Shown here piece by piece: positions 46,679 to 55,871 of a DNA stretch of 64,000 nucleotides. Within the stretch, counting starts at the first letter, position 1; each line of letters starts with the position of its first letter. The stretch comes from Sulfitobacter sp. SK012 (GTDB taxonomy: Bacteria > Pseudomonadota > Alphaproteobacteria > Rhodobacterales > Rhodobacteraceae): positions 4,154,001 through 4,218,000 of the forward strand of contig NZ_CP025804.1 in NCBI RefSeq assembly GCF_003352085.1. Reading direction: 5' to 3'. The position numbers and the translations under genes were made by a program. Under the pieces are notes generated by a model that was not told the DNA's origin, made no database searches, and was given only the letters and a program-made list of their open reading frames with translations.

Positions 46679-46905
46679 AACCAGCCCTTTGCTTTGGTAC
46701 CTTCTCGCCCAATATAGGGCTTCACCCGAGCCATTGCACGGGTCGCCGCGTTCAGGGGATGATTTGGCGGAACTGTGCCCGCGACATCTGCATCAGATTG
46801 AAGGAATGGCATGTACTTAAAGGCCACGCGGAAATTCATGCTGTCACGTAAGCAATAATGCCTCACGCCAAGCCAGCTTTCAAAACAAAGACCCATACCG
46901 CGGCA

Positions 46906-46941
46906 GACAAAAAAGAAACGCCGCGGGGATACCGCGGCGTT
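46906..46941 (-). terminator. Intrinsic terminator of aspS
   Basis: On the minus strand the stem AACGCCGCGG / CCGCGGCGTT (10 bp, 5-base loop) is followed by TCTTTTTTG, 4 bases after the aspS stop. It is a textbook rho-independent terminator and the clearest one in the window. Confidence 0.9.
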
Positions 46942-46945
46942 CTAT

Positions 46946-48721
46946 TTAGTCTTGTGGGATGACACGCAGACCGAGCTCCATCAACTGATCCGGGGCTGGC
47001 TCACTTGGGGCGTTCATCATCAGATCTTCTGCGCGCTGGTTCATCGGGAACAAGATAACTTCGCGAATGTTCGCTTCGTCAGCCAGCAACATTACGATGC
47101 GGTCAATCCCAGCGGCACACCCGCCGTGGGGCGGAGCGCCGTATTGAAACGCGTTAACCATGCCGCCAAAGCGCTTGCGTACCTCGTCTTCGCCGTAGCC
47201 CGCGATTTCAAACGCCTTGAACATGATCTCTGGCTTGTGGTTTCGGATGGCTCCGGACACCAGCTCATAGCCGTTGCACGCAAGGTCGTATTGATAACCC
47301 AGCACTTTAAGCGGATCGCCCTGCAACGCTTCCATCCCGCCCTGCGGCATTGAAAAAGGGTTGTGCTCAAAATCGATCTTGCCGCTCTCAGCGTCTTTCT
47401 CAAAGATCGGGAAGTCGACGATCCACGCAAAAGCGAAGCGCTCTTTGTCGGTCAGACCCAGCTCTTCGCCGATGACATTGCGCGCACGGCCCGCAACGGC
47501 TTCAAAGGTCTTGGGCTTTCCGCCTAGGAAGAAGGCCGCATCGCCAACTTTAAGGCCCAGTTGCTGACGAATGGCTTCGGTCCGCTCTGGCCCGATGTTC
47601 TTGGCCAAAGGTCCTGCAGCTTCCATGCCCTCGCCTTGGTCGCGCCAGAAGATGTAGCCCATACCAGGAAGGCCTTCCTTCTGGGCAAACGCGTTCATAC
47701 GGTCACAAAATTTGCGGCTGCCGCCAGACGGGGCCGGAATTGCGCGAATTTGAGTGCCGTCTTGCTCAAGAAGCTTGGCAAAAATCGCAAATCCGGAGCC
47801 TTCGAAATGCTCGGACACAACCTGCATTTTGATCGGGTTACGCAGGTCGGGCTTGTCAGAGCCATACCACAGAGCTGCATCTTTGTAGGAAATCTGCGCC
47901 CAGTCTTTATCAACGGCCCTGCCGCCGCCAAATTCTTCGAAGATGCCGCCAATTACCGGTTCAATCGTGTCAAAGACGTCCTGCTGCGTGACAAAGGACA
48001 TCTCCAAATCAAGCTGGTAGAAATCAGTGGGCGATCGGTCAGCACGCGGGTCTTCATCGCGGAAACACGGCGCGATCTGGAAATACTTGTCAAAGCCTGA
48101 GACCATCAACAGCTGTTTGAACTGCTGCGGGGCTTGTGGCAGCGCATAGAACTTGCCCGGGTGTAGACGGCTTGGGACCAGAAAGTCGCGCGCGCCTTCT
48201 GGCGAAGAGGCCGTGATGATCGGTGTCTGGAATTCGCGGAATTTTTGGTCCCACATCCGCTTGCGGATCGACGTCACAACGTCTGAACGCAACACCATGT
48301 TGGCTTGCATCTTTTCACGGCGCAGATCGAGGTAACGGTAGCGCAGGCGCGTTTCTTCGGGATATTCTTGTTCACCAAATACCTGCAAGGGCAGCTCGGC
48401 GGATGCGCCCAGTACTTCGATTTCGCGGACGAACACTTCGATCTCGCCAGTCGGGATTTTGCTGTTGATCAAGGATGCATCACGCGCTTTGACCTCACCG
48501 TCGATCCGGATACACCATTCCGCGCGGACCTTTTCCACTCCGGAAAATGCCGCTGAATCCGGGTCACAGAGTATCTGCGTTATGCCGTAGTGGTCGCGCA
48601 GATCGATGAACAGAATGCCGCCGTGGTCGCGCACTCGGTGGACCCAGCCTGACAAACGCACAGTATCCCCGACATTAGAGGCATTGAGGTCGGCGCAGGT
48701 TTGTGAGCGGTAGGCGTGCAT
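46946..48721 (-). CDS. aspS: Aspartyl-tRNA synthetase
   Basis: 591 residues, class IIb synthetase of bacterial type. The N-terminal OB fold starts [46 protein letters not shown]. Class II motif 2 is [27 protein letters not shown], motif 3 is [32 protein letters not shown], and the GAD insertion (about 280-420) includes [19 protein letters not shown]. Alphaproteobacterial AspRS of this kind may be non-discriminating and also charge tRNA-Asn. ATG at 48721 with AAAGGG upstream; in-frame codons further up are unconserved. Confidence 0.97.
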   Translation of the reverse strand: MHAYRSQTCADLNASNVGDTVRLSGWVHRVRDHGGILFIDLRDHYGITQILCDPDSAAFSGVEKVRAEWCIRIDGEVKARDASLINSKIPTGEIEVFVREIEVLGASAELPLQVFGEQEYPEETRLRYRYLDLRREKMQANMVLRSDVVTSIRKRMWDQKFREFQTPIITASSPEGARDFLVPSRLHPGKFYALPQAPQQFKQLLMVSGFDKYFQIAPCFRDEDPRADRSPTDFYQLDLEMSFVTQQDVFDTIEPVIGGIFEEFGGGRAVDKDWAQISYKDAALWYGSDKPDLRNPIKMQVVSEHFEGSGFAIFAKLLEQDGTQIRAIPAPSGGSRKFCDRMNAFAQKEGLPGMGYIFWRDQGEGMEAAGPLAKNIGPERTEAIRQQLGLKVGDAAFFLGGKPKTFEAVAGRARNVIGEELGLTDKERFAFAWIVDFPIFEKDAESGKIDFEHNPFSMPQGGMEALQGDPLKVLGYQYDLACNGYELVSGAIRNHKPEIMFKAFEIAGYGEDEVRKRFGGMVNAFQYGAPPHGGCAAGIDRIVMLLADEANIREVILFPMNQRAEDLMMNAPSEPAPDQLMELGLRVIPQD

Positions 48722-48804
48722 GACGGTCCCTTTCGGTGGGCAAATGTTCGGCGCAGATACACCGTTTGGGGGCCATGAAGTCAAGGGTGCGTCGTGCCTG
48801 CAGG

Positions 48805-49563
48805 CTATGCTTTGGCAGTCTGGGTAGTCAGATCGTAACCAAAGGGGCGCTCTAGGGTCCAATCCAGACCCTTTTGGATGAATTCATGATCCTCGGGAGA
48901 CAGATCATCTAACGACGCTGAGGGCGGATTACCTTTGTTGCCGACGTATTCTTGGATCGGCTTAAAAGGGCCGCTGCGCGCGAGCCCAAAGCGGCTTTCA
49001 AGCGCATCGACCAACATTTCTGGGCGATCGCGCGCGTCATCAAGCGTCACGACACAGGCATGGGCAAACCGTTGGGTCATCCCAATATGAGCGCGCAGTT
49101 TAACGGTGCGCATCTCAAGGATGTTATGAAAGCGCCGGCCCTCAATTGGATGACGGTCAAGCTGTAGCACCTCGCCGCGCAAGGACATGTTCTGGCGGTA
49201 CCCCGCATTGCGCCAACCTTGCCCCGCTGGCCGCGCAATACTGTCCCATTCCGCGCGCAGAAACTTGGATAGGCTCAGTTCTTTCAACTGGGGTTCCGCA
49301 GCAAAAGGCGTGGCGTGCAGGCTTAGGATCCACTCCAGCGGATCACGCACGATACATATGATCAGCGCCTCGGACGAGACAGCGGGCACAGTCATAAAAC
49401 CATGTTTCCAGCCATAATGATGCACTGCCTTGGCCTTCAAATTTTGCTCCATGAGACTGCGCAGATAGGTTGTGCCAGATCGCCGTTCGCCGAACACCTG
49501 AAAATGGGTAATGGGGCGGGTCATGTTGACGGCGGATTGATGGACAAGGATCGGGTCTGGCAT
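48805..49563 (-). CDS. Sulfotransferase-like P-loop protein
   Basis: 252 residues. Near the N-terminus [18 protein letters not shown] matches the 5'-phosphosulfate-binding loop of sulfotransferases, and [19 protein letters not shown] matches the 3'-phosphate-binding motif (Arg-Asp-Pro). Substrates of this family range from sugars to lipids; here none is known. The start is uncertain: the ATG at 49524 begins just before the conserved part, the one at 49561-49563 adds 13 residues, and neither has a clear SD. It is oriented away from the polysaccharide locus but adjacent to it, so it may modify that glycan (inference). Confidence 0.72.
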   Translation of the reverse strand: MPDPILVHQSAVNMTRPITHFQVFGERRSGTTYLRSLMEQNLKAKAVHHYGWKHGFMTVPAVSSEALIICIVRDPLEWILSLHATPFAAEPQLKELSLSKFLRAEWDSIARPAGQGWRNAGYRQNMSLRGEVLQLDRHPIEGRRFHNILEMRTVKLRAHIGMTQRFAHACVVTLDDARDRPEMLVDALESRFGLARSGPFKPIQEYVGNKGNPPSASLDDLSPEDHEFIQKGLDWTLERPFGYDLTTQTAKA

Positions 49564-49639
49564 GTGGTATCCATGGTTTTTGGGCAGGTGGCCGTAGAGA
49601 AACCTGCGCGGATATGGCTATATCCTGGTACATTAATTT

Positions 49640-50035
49640 CTATGTAAGTTTGGCGCGAGCGTAACGCCGGCACTTCTTTTCCTATAATGAACCTCATGGA
49701 AAACTAGGACAAGCATTTCGTCTTGCCTTGGCTCGTCGCCAAGAAGTCCTGGATGCTGCCCAGACTAAAATTCAAGGTGTCAGCACCCGCAAGAATATTG
49801 GCCGTGCGGGCCGCTGCGAAATTCTGAGCCATGAATTGAAGGATCAACTACGCCGCCATTGCAGCTATTATCCAGACATTGACTTTAGTCACGTTGGAAT
49901 CAGCAACCTATCGTCTGACTTGAACCCTCGGCAGCATTGCATCGGCGAAGCGCAGCACCTCATGGTAGGCTGTTGACACAAAAAGGCTCAACTAATAGGC
50001 GTTACTCGGGCCCTAAAATGATGGACTGGATTTAA
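49640..50035. other. Gene-poor gap with a possible degraded coding remnant
   Basis: About 400 bases before rfbF without a convincing gene. On the plus strand an uninterrupted frame from about 49683 to 49976 encodes a helical, charged stretch (PHGKLGQAFRLALARRQ, then QEVLDAAQTKIQGVSTRKN) with no normal start or SD, so it looks like a remnant or the end of a lost gene. I cannot assign a family. The last ~60 bases are A/T-rich and should contain the promoter of the polysaccharide operon. Confidence 0.4.
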
Positions 50036-50809
50036 ATGAAAGTCGTCATTCTAGCCGGAGGTCTTGGTACCCGCATCAGCGAAGAAACGCATATCCGGCC
50101 AAAGCCGATGGTCGAGATAGGCGGCATGCCGATCTTGTGGCATATTATGAAGATCTATTCAGCACATGGCCTTAATGACTTCATCGTTTGCCTTGGATAC
50201 AAATCATATTTTATCAAAGAATATTTCTCTAACTACCTTTTGCACAAGTCGGACGTAACATTTGACATGCGAACAAGCGGAGTTGATGTACATCATCGAG
50301 ATGCCGAACCCTGGCGCGTTTCTTTGATTGATACAGGCCTCGAAACTCAGACAGGTGGACGCCTCAAGCGGGTTGCGAAATACATTGGTGATGATGATTT
50401 CTGTATGACGTATGGGGACGGCGTTGCTGACGTCGATCTAACTGCTGAAATCGCCTTTCATAAAAGTCACAATAAATTGGCGACGATATTGGCTGTAGCG
50501 CCCCCGGGGCGTTTTGGTGCGCTGGACATAGATGAGAACAACGCAGTCAAAGGCTTTGCAGAAAAGCCAAGTGGTGATGGTGCTCGGATAAATGGTGGGT
50601 TCTTTGTTCTATCTCCGAAGGTTCTCGACTATATCGACGGCGATTCCGACGCTTGGGAAGGTAAACCACTGACACAACTTGCGGCAGAAGGAGAAGTTCG
50701 GGCATTTCGGCATGACGGGTTTTGGCAACCAATGGACACGCTGCGCGACCGCAATACACTAGACGGGCTGCTGGCTCGGGATGAAGCGCCTTGGAAGACA
50801 TGGAGCTAA
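50036..50809 (+). CDS. rfbF: Glucose-1-phosphate cytidylyltransferase
   Basis: 257 residues; makes CDP-glucose from CTP and glucose-1-phosphate. The signature is VILAGGLGTRISEETHIRPKPMVEIGGMPILWHIMKIYS, with the metal-site MTYGDGVADVDL and the C-terminal FWQPMDTLRDRNTLDGLLA. It is the first gene of a co-directional locus of eight or nine genes. The stop overlaps the rfbG start region by 10 bases. Together with rfbG it defines a CDP-sugar (not dTDP-sugar) route. Confidence 0.96.
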   Translation: MKVVILAGGLGTRISEETHIRPKPMVEIGGMPILWHIMKIYSAHGLNDFIVCLGYKSYFIKEYFSNYLLHKSDVTFDMRTSGVDVHHRDAEPWRVSLIDTGLETQTGGRLKRVAKYIGDDDFCMTYGDGVADVDLTAEIAFHKSHNKLATILAVAPPGRFGALDIDENNAVKGFAEKPSGDGARINGGFFVLSPKVLDYIDGDSDAWEGKPLTQLAAEGEVRAFRHDGFWQPMDTLRDRNTLDGLLARDEAPWKTWS

Positions 50810-51888
50810 TTTCTTTCTGGAAAGATAAATCCGTATTCCTAACCGGACATACCGGGTTCAAAGGGGCTTGGATGGCTCTACTGCTGAGCCATATGGGTGC
50901 ACGTGTCACTGGGTATTCTTTGGCACCTGAAAGTTCGCCAAATCTATTTGAATTATGTGGTGTCGCCGACAAAATTACAGATCACCAGATCGCAGATATT
51001 CGTGACGTAGACGCATTGCAGAAATCGGTCGCCAAAGCACAGCCCGAGGTTATTTTTCATCTTGCTGCGCAGTCCCTTGTCCGGCGCAGTTATTCAGTTC
51101 CGGTAGAGACCTTTGAAATAAATGTAATGGGCACAGCGCATGTATTGGAAGCCACGCGGCAACTGCCATATCCTTGTGCTGTTGTCGCTGTAACGACTGA
51201 CAAAGTGTATGAAAACCCCGAGCGCATTTATCCTTTCCGCGAAATCGATCCGCTCGGGGCTGCCGACCCCTACAGCACCAGCAAGGCTGCCGCTGAATTG
51301 GTCATCGCAACATGGAGCAAGAGCTTTGCTCCAAAAAATGGCCATGGGATGCGCATAGCATCGGTCCGCGCGGGCAATGTTATAGGTGGTGGTGACTGGG
51401 CCAAAGATCGTTTGGTACCGGATTGTATCCGCGCATTCGTCGCGGGAGATTCAGCGCAAATTCGTAACCCAACTGCGGTGCGCCCTTGGCAGCATGTGCT
51501 TGACCCAATCAACGGCTATCTCGTCGTTGCTGAGCATATGATGCAATCAATGGAACACATCGTTCAAAAACCAGCTTGGAATTTTGGCCCTGATCTTCGC
51601 GGGGAAGCTAGCGCGTTGGCCATTTCAGAGCGCGCGGCGCTTTTGTGGGGTGATGGCGCAAGCCTTGAGGTGTCTCCCCAAGCTGATGCACCGCTTGAAG
51701 CAAACCTGTTGAGGCTCGACAGTTCTAAGGCAATGCTTGAACTTGGTTGGACGGCGCGCTGGGACCTTGACAGAACCATCGATGAAACCATCCGCTGGTA
51801 CAAGGCATGGGCTGACGGCAAAGATATGGCTGCGTTTACTCAGGCCCAGATCGCAAATTTCATCGACCAGCAGCAAGGTGGTCATTGA
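50800..51888 (+). CDS. rfbG: CDP-glucose 4,6-dehydratase
   Basis: 362 residues, extended SDR that converts CDP-glucose to CDP-4-keto-6-deoxyglucose. The NAD loop is VFLTGHTGFKGAWMALLL, the catalytic Thr/Lys/Tyr set is in VTTDKVYENPE and DPYSTSKAAAELV, and the CDP-sugar-specific part is RAGNVIGGGDWAKDRLVPDCIRA followed by RNPTAVRPWQHVLDPINGYL. ATG at 50800 overlaps the end of rfbF; a TTG nine bases earlier is in frame. The product is the branch point for 3,6-dideoxy or C-methyl sugars. Confidence 0.96.
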   Translation: MELISFWKDKSVFLTGHTGFKGAWMALLLSHMGARVTGYSLAPESSPNLFELCGVADKITDHQIADIRDVDALQKSVAKAQPEVIFHLAAQSLVRRSYSVPVETFEINVMGTAHVLEATRQLPYPCAVVAVTTDKVYENPERIYPFREIDPLGAADPYSTSKAAAELVIATWSKSFAPKNGHGMRIASVRAGNVIGGGDWAKDRLVPDCIRAFVAGDSAQIRNPTAVRPWQHVLDPINGYLVVAEHMMQSMEHIVQKPAWNFGPDLRGEASALAISERAALLWGDGASLEVSPQADAPLEANLLRLDSSKAMLELGWTARWDLDRTIDETIRWYKAWADGKDMAAFTQAQIANFIDQQQGGH

Positions 51889-51889
51889 G

Positions 51890-52459
51890 ATGGCGGGGCG
51901 TTTTACTTTTCACGAAACAGCTTTGGCCGGCGTAATCGAAGTTCGACGACATCGCCTAGGTGACGACCGCGGATATCTTGAGCGGATGTTTTGCAAGGAT
52001 GATCTTGCTCAGGCAGGCTGGCTTGGTGAAGTCGCACAAGCCAACCGAACCCTGACCAGCACCTTTGGGACGCTGCGTGGCATGCATTATCAACGCGCGC
52101 CTTTTTCCGAAGTCAAATTGGTCACATGCCTCGCTGGGCAAGTATACGACGTCGCCGTCGATCTGCGCGAAGGCTCAAAGACTTTTGGCCAGCACACCGC
52201 TTGTCTGCTCGACGCCACGATTGGCAATGCGTTGCTGATCCCAGAAGGTTTCGCGCACGGGTTTCAGACTCTGACTGATAATTGTGAGATGTTCTATTTT
52301 CATTCTCGACCCTATGCTCAAAAGCATGAGAGCGGCATTGATGCATTTGATCCTATTCTGAATATTCGATGGCCTCTTAAGCAAGGACAACAATCATCAA
52401 GAGATCGTGACCTTCCCCCGCTCGACAAAGCTGATCTTCCCGGAGTTCCGATGATATGA
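51890..52459 (+). CDS. dTDP-4-dehydrorhamnose 3,5-epimerase family protein (CDP-sugar epimerase)
   Basis: 189 residues, cupin fold of RmlC type. Catalytic signatures are ANRTLTSTFGTLRGMHYQ (His base), VYDVAVDLREGSKTFGQ (Lys/Asp region) and LLIPEGFAHGFQTLTDNCEMFYFHS. Because the only nucleotide-sugar genes beside it are rfbF/rfbG, it probably epimerises C3 and/or C5 of CDP-4-keto-6-deoxyglucose rather than a dTDP sugar. The ATG lies 1 base after the rfbG stop, and it overlaps the methyltransferase start by 4 bases. Confidence 0.9.
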   Translation: MAGRFTFHETALAGVIEVRRHRLGDDRGYLERMFCKDDLAQAGWLGEVAQANRTLTSTFGTLRGMHYQRAPFSEVKLVTCLAGQVYDVAVDLREGSKTFGQHTACLLDATIGNALLIPEGFAHGFQTLTDNCEMFYFHSRPYAQKHESGIDAFDPILNIRWPLKQGQQSSRDRDLPPLDKADLPGVPMI

Positions 52460-53700
52460 TGACAACATCAAACTGCCGACATTGCGGACACAACCTGAGC
52501 CTTACATTCGTCGACCTAGGGACAGCGCCGCCATCAAATTCCTACGTGACGGCAGAACAATTGGCAGAGCCAGAAACCTATTTCCCACTGCGGGTTTTGG
52601 TTTGTGATGAGTGTTGGCTCGTTCAAACTCAGGATTTTGCCGAACGTGACGTATTTTTCTCTGCGGATTATGCCTATTTCAGCTCGACCTCGAAATCGTG
52701 GTTGGCCCATGCGCAATCCTACGTTGAAACGATGGCGGAGCGGTTTGATCTAACCACATCATCGTGCTTTGTGGAGGTCGCCTCGAACGACGGCTACCTT
52801 TTGCAGTATGTCCAAGAGCTTAAAGTTCCCTGCTACGGCATTGAACCGACCCACAGCACGGCCGTCGCTTCGCGCGAAAAGGGCATTGAAACACACGAAG
52901 AATTCTTTGGCCGCGATCTAGCAAAACGGTTGCGCAACGCGGGCAAATCAGCCGATCTGATAGCCGCCAATAACGTTTTGGCCCATGTCCCTGACATCAA
53001 TGACTTTCTGGCTGGGTTTTCAATTCTGCTGAAGGACACAGGGGTCGTAACCTTCGAGTTCCCGCATTTGATGCGGTTGGTGTCCGAATGTCAGTTCGAT
53101 ACGATCTACCATGAACACTACTCCTATCTGTCACTTTTGGCGGTTGATCGCATAGCAACTGCTAACGGGTTGCACGTTTTTGACGTTGAGGAAATTGGCA
53201 CACACGGCGGAAGTTTGCGAGTCTATGCTCAGCGCGCGGACCAACAGCCGTATCCACTTAGTGACAACGTTAGTATGTTACTGCAACGCGAACGTGATGC
53301 CGGGATGGCCACACGAGAGTATTATGCGGCGTTCCAAACGTCGGTCTACGACATCCGTAACGGCGCGATGCGGTACCTTATGGATGCCAAAGACCGAGGG
53401 CTCAGTGTTGCGGCCTATGGTGCCGCTGCAAAGGGCAATACGTTTATGAATTTCTGCGGTATTCGGTCCGACCTGATTGAGTACGTCTGCGATATGGCAC
53501 CCGCTAAACAGGGTAAATACATGCCCGGATCACGTCTGCCAATTGAACGCCCGAACAAGATTGAGGAAACAAAACCTGACCGTATCCTGATCTTTCCTTG
53601 GAACATAAAAAACGAGGTCGCAGCGCAACTCAGTTATGTTGGCGATTGGGATGCAAAGTTTGTAATCGCCATTCCACAAATCGAAGAATTTAGCCCGTAA
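52456..53700 (+). CDS. Sugar C-methyltransferase (TylC3/NovU type)
   Basis: 414 residues with the three-part layout of this group: an N-terminal zinc-binding domain (CRHCGHN and CDECWLVQ, residues 7-57), a central SAM-binding Rossmann domain (VEVASNDGYLLQYVQELKVPCYGIEPT, then ADLIAANNVLAHVPDINDFLAGF), and a C-terminal domain (YGAAAKGNTFMNFCGI, KIEETKPDRILIFPWNIKNEV). Characterised members C-methylate C3 of 4-keto-deoxy sugars, as for mycarose or noviose. Here the likely substrate is the CDP-4-keto-6-deoxyhexose made upstream. Confidence 0.9.
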   Translation: MMTTSNCRHCGHNLSLTFVDLGTAPPSNSYVTAEQLAEPETYFPLRVLVCDECWLVQTQDFAERDVFFSADYAYFSSTSKSWLAHAQSYVETMAERFDLTTSSCFVEVASNDGYLLQYVQELKVPCYGIEPTHSTAVASREKGIETHEEFFGRDLAKRLRNAGKSADLIAANNVLAHVPDINDFLAGFSILLKDTGVVTFEFPHLMRLVSECQFDTIYHEHYSYLSLLAVDRIATANGLHVFDVEEIGTHGGSLRVYAQRADQQPYPLSDNVSMLLQRERDAGMATREYYAAFQTSVYDIRNGAMRYLMDAKDRGLSVAAYGAAAKGNTFMNFCGIRSDLIEYVCDMAPAKQGKYMPGSRLPIERPNKIEETKPDRILIFPWNIKNEVAAQLSYVGDWDAKFVIAIPQIEEFSP

Positions 53701-53717
53701 GGAGGCACGCGCGTTCC

Positions 53718-54209
53718 GTGACGATCGACATTCATCCAACCGCACAGATTTCCAAGCTCGCTGATATTGAAGACAGCACCCGCGGGACGCTGATACGTAT
53801 CGGCGCGCACTCCATGGTCGACAGCTTCGTCAAGATTAAGCCCGTTGGCGGCAACGGAGATCTGATCCTAGGCGAACGGGTTTATATCAATTCAGGTTGC
53901 GTGCTTTACACTGGAAATGGCCTTACAATCGGCAACGATGTGGCCATTGCAGCCAATTGCACCTTTGCGCCAGTCAACCATGAGTATGTCGATCCCGACA
54001 TCCCGATTATTAATCAAGGTTTTCGGCCCAGTAAGGGCGGTATTGTGATTGAAGATGACGTTTGGATCGGCGCAGGCGTGGTTTTTCTGGATGGTGCCAT
54101 CGTGCGCAAGGGGTGTGTGATAGGTGCACAAAGCGTCGTGCGGTCTGAAATTCCAGCGTATCATGTAGCAGCGGGAAATCCTGCGGTGCCGATAAAGGCC
54201 CGGCGATGA
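53718..54209 (+). CDS. Hexapeptide-repeat acyltransferase
   Basis: 163 residues, left-handed beta-helix protein of the sugar O-acetyltransferase/WbbJ type: LILGERVYINSGCVLYTGNGLTIGNDVAIAANCTFAPVNHEY holds the active-site His (VNHEY), then PSKGGIVIEDDVWIGAGVVFLDGAIVRKGCVIGAQSVVRSEIPAYHVAAGNPAVPIK. The start is a GTG with AAGGAGG (53699-53705) upstream. It probably adds an acetyl or other acyl group to the sugar of this locus. It overlaps the next gene by 4 bases. Confidence 0.88.
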   Translation: MTIDIHPTAQISKLADIEDSTRGTLIRIGAHSMVDSFVKIKPVGGNGDLILGERVYINSGCVLYTGNGLTIGNDVAIAANCTFAPVNHEYVDPDIPIINQGFRPSKGGIVIEDDVWIGAGVVFLDGAIVRKGCVIGAQSVVRSEIPAYHVAAGNPAVPIKARR

Positions 54210-55030
54210 AAGCGACTGTTCTGGGATCAACAGGTTTTATCGGCACCGCTTTGGTTGCCCGTCTGCGGCATGAGGGCTACGCAGTCGAAACACCAAGCAG
54301 AGCAGAGCTTTCAGAGCTTAAAGGTGATCTGGGTGCTGTGTTTTACTGCATTGGGATGACGGGTAATTTTCGGCTATTCCCCCACCTCACGATCCAGTCG
54401 CAGGTAACGTTGCTTAGCGAGCTGATGCAGCGCTGCAGTTTCTCATCCTTGGTATATCTGTCTAGCACCCGTGTTTATGGAATCACCGAGCACGAAAAAC
54501 CTGCGCAAGAAAATCAAATACTTAACGTACTGCCTTCTCCAGATTCCACCTATGATCTGGCCAAGCTGTTGGGTGAAGCGTTGTGCGCTACCTACCCTGA
54601 TGCGCGTATGATTAGCGCACGTTTGTCGAATGTATACGGTGCGGGAATGAGCTCAAATACCTTCTTAGGATCAGTGCTGGGTTCGGTTGTCCGCGACGGC
54701 GAGGTTGTGATCAGCGAAGAGCCTTCCTCCGCTAAGGACTATGTGTCTGTCGAAGATGTCGTAACGGCCCTCGCCACCATATCGCGCGATGCAAGCAGCG
54801 GCTGCTATAATTTGGCCAGCGGCCGGGTAACAAGCCACCAAGAAATTGCAGTGCGGCTGCGTGAACTAGACTTCAAAGTCGAGTTTCAACCCAACACACT
54901 TGTCCGGAAATTCCCACCAATCTCGGTCGACAAGCTTGTCCAGCTATGCGACTTTTGCCCACGGTACTTGGCTGACGATTTGCCGGCACTAGTCACGTCA
55001 TTAAAACTAGAAAATGGGGAATCTTCTTGA
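54206..55030 (+). CDS. NAD-dependent epimerase/dehydratase family protein
   Basis: 274 residues of the extended SDR family: nucleotide loop VLGSTGFIGTALVARL, LVYLSSTRVYG (catalytic Ser/Thr), STYDLAKLLGEALC (Tyr-x-x-x-Lys) and RLSNVYGAGMSSNTFLGSVLGSVVRDGEVVI, with KDYVSVEDVV. In this locus it most likely reduces the 4-keto group of the methylated sugar to finish the nucleotide sugar; a role as epimerase is also possible. Overlaps on both sides show tight coupling. Confidence 0.88.
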   Translation: MKATVLGSTGFIGTALVARLRHEGYAVETPSRAELSELKGDLGAVFYCIGMTGNFRLFPHLTIQSQVTLLSELMQRCSFSSLVYLSSTRVYGITEHEKPAQENQILNVLPSPDSTYDLAKLLGEALCATYPDARMISARLSNVYGAGMSSNTFLGSVLGSVVRDGEVVISEEPSSAKDYVSVEDVVTALATISRDASSGCYNLASGRVTSHQEIAVRLRELDFKVEFQPNTLVRKFPPISVDKLVQLCDFCPRYLADDLPALVTSLKLENGESS

Positions 55031-55851
55031 TGCCAAACCAAGATCCAATAGCCCAATTCGAAAAAGAGCGTAGTGCCCGCATCGAAGGCTATAAAGGCAA
55101 AGACTCGTGGAACGGTTCCTCTGCGCAATGGATGGACCACGCATTTCGCGAACATTACATGTATAACTTCGCTTGGGCCGGCCGCCCGATCATCCAACTA
55201 CCTGCCGATATCGTTGGTTTCCAGGAGCTGGTTTATAAGACCCGCCCCGATGTTATCTTTGAAACTGGCATTGCCCATGGTGGGTCTTTGATGCTGAGTG
55301 CATCATTGTTGGCCATGTTGGACGTTTGTGATGCGCTCGCTGAAGGCCGCGCTTTTGATCCAGCCAAGTCGCACCGCAAGGTGATTGGCATCGATATCGA
55401 CATCCGCCAGCATAATCGGGACGCTATCGAAGCGCATCCACTCAGCGCCTACGTAGACATGGTAGAGGGTTCATCAACCGAAACTGATACGGCCGAACGT
55501 GCCAAGGCACTGATCCCTTCTGGGTCAAAAGTGTTGGTAGCACTCGATTCCAACCATACCGAAGATCATGTGATCAAAGAGCTGGAACTCTATTCCCCGC
55601 TAACCTCTAAAGGCAGCTATTGTATTGTGTATGATACGATCGTTGAGGACCTTGCTGAAGACATGTTCCCCAATCGTCCATGGGCTCCAGGCAACAATCC
55701 TAAGACAGCCTTACGCAAATTCATGACTAGGCTCGACGGCGGCGGTGTAAAAGCGGCCGACGGTGACACATTGGCCTTTGAACTGGACCGTGAAATGGAT
55801 GGCAAGCTGCTGCTGAGTGTTTGCCCTGAAGGCATTCTAGCGCGAAAATAG
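55030..55851 (+). CDS. CmcI-like (cephalosporin hydroxylase family) protein, probable methyltransferase
   Basis: 273 residues. Named for Streptomyces CmcI but the fold is a SAM-dependent methyltransferase: FQELVYKTRPDVIFETGIAHGGSLMLSASLLAML, VIGIDIDIRQHNRDAIEAHPL, VEGSSTE and VLVALDSNHTEDHVIKELELYSPLTSKGSYCIVYDT match the family. In polysaccharide loci it is thought to O-methylate sugars. The ATG (55030) overlaps the upstream stop (TGATG). A TTG one codon earlier is also in frame. Confidence 0.87.
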   Translation: MPNQDPIAQFEKERSARIEGYKGKDSWNGSSAQWMDHAFREHYMYNFAWAGRPIIQLPADIVGFQELVYKTRPDVIFETGIAHGGSLMLSASLLAMLDVCDALAEGRAFDPAKSHRKVIGIDIDIRQHNRDAIEAHPLSAYVDMVEGSSTETDTAERAKALIPSGSKVLVALDSNHTEDHVIKELELYSPLTSKGSYCIVYDTIVEDLAEDMFPNRPWAPGNNPKTALRKFMTRLDGGGVKAADGDTLAFELDREMDGKLLLSVCPEGILARK

Positions 55852-55871
55852 CAGTTATCAAAGTAGAGCCA

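Noticed and set aside
46675..46896. A 73-codon minus-strand frame ending at the DUF1800 start (GTGA overlap)
   Set aside because: The overlap looks like coupling, but there is no ribosome binding site at any of its starts and no recognisable sequence; the region is better read as the DUF1800 leader.
49728..49976. Calling the frame before rfbF an intact gene
   Set aside because: It starts only at a TTG without SD, and the coding-like signal extends upstream of that start, so it is treated as a remnant.
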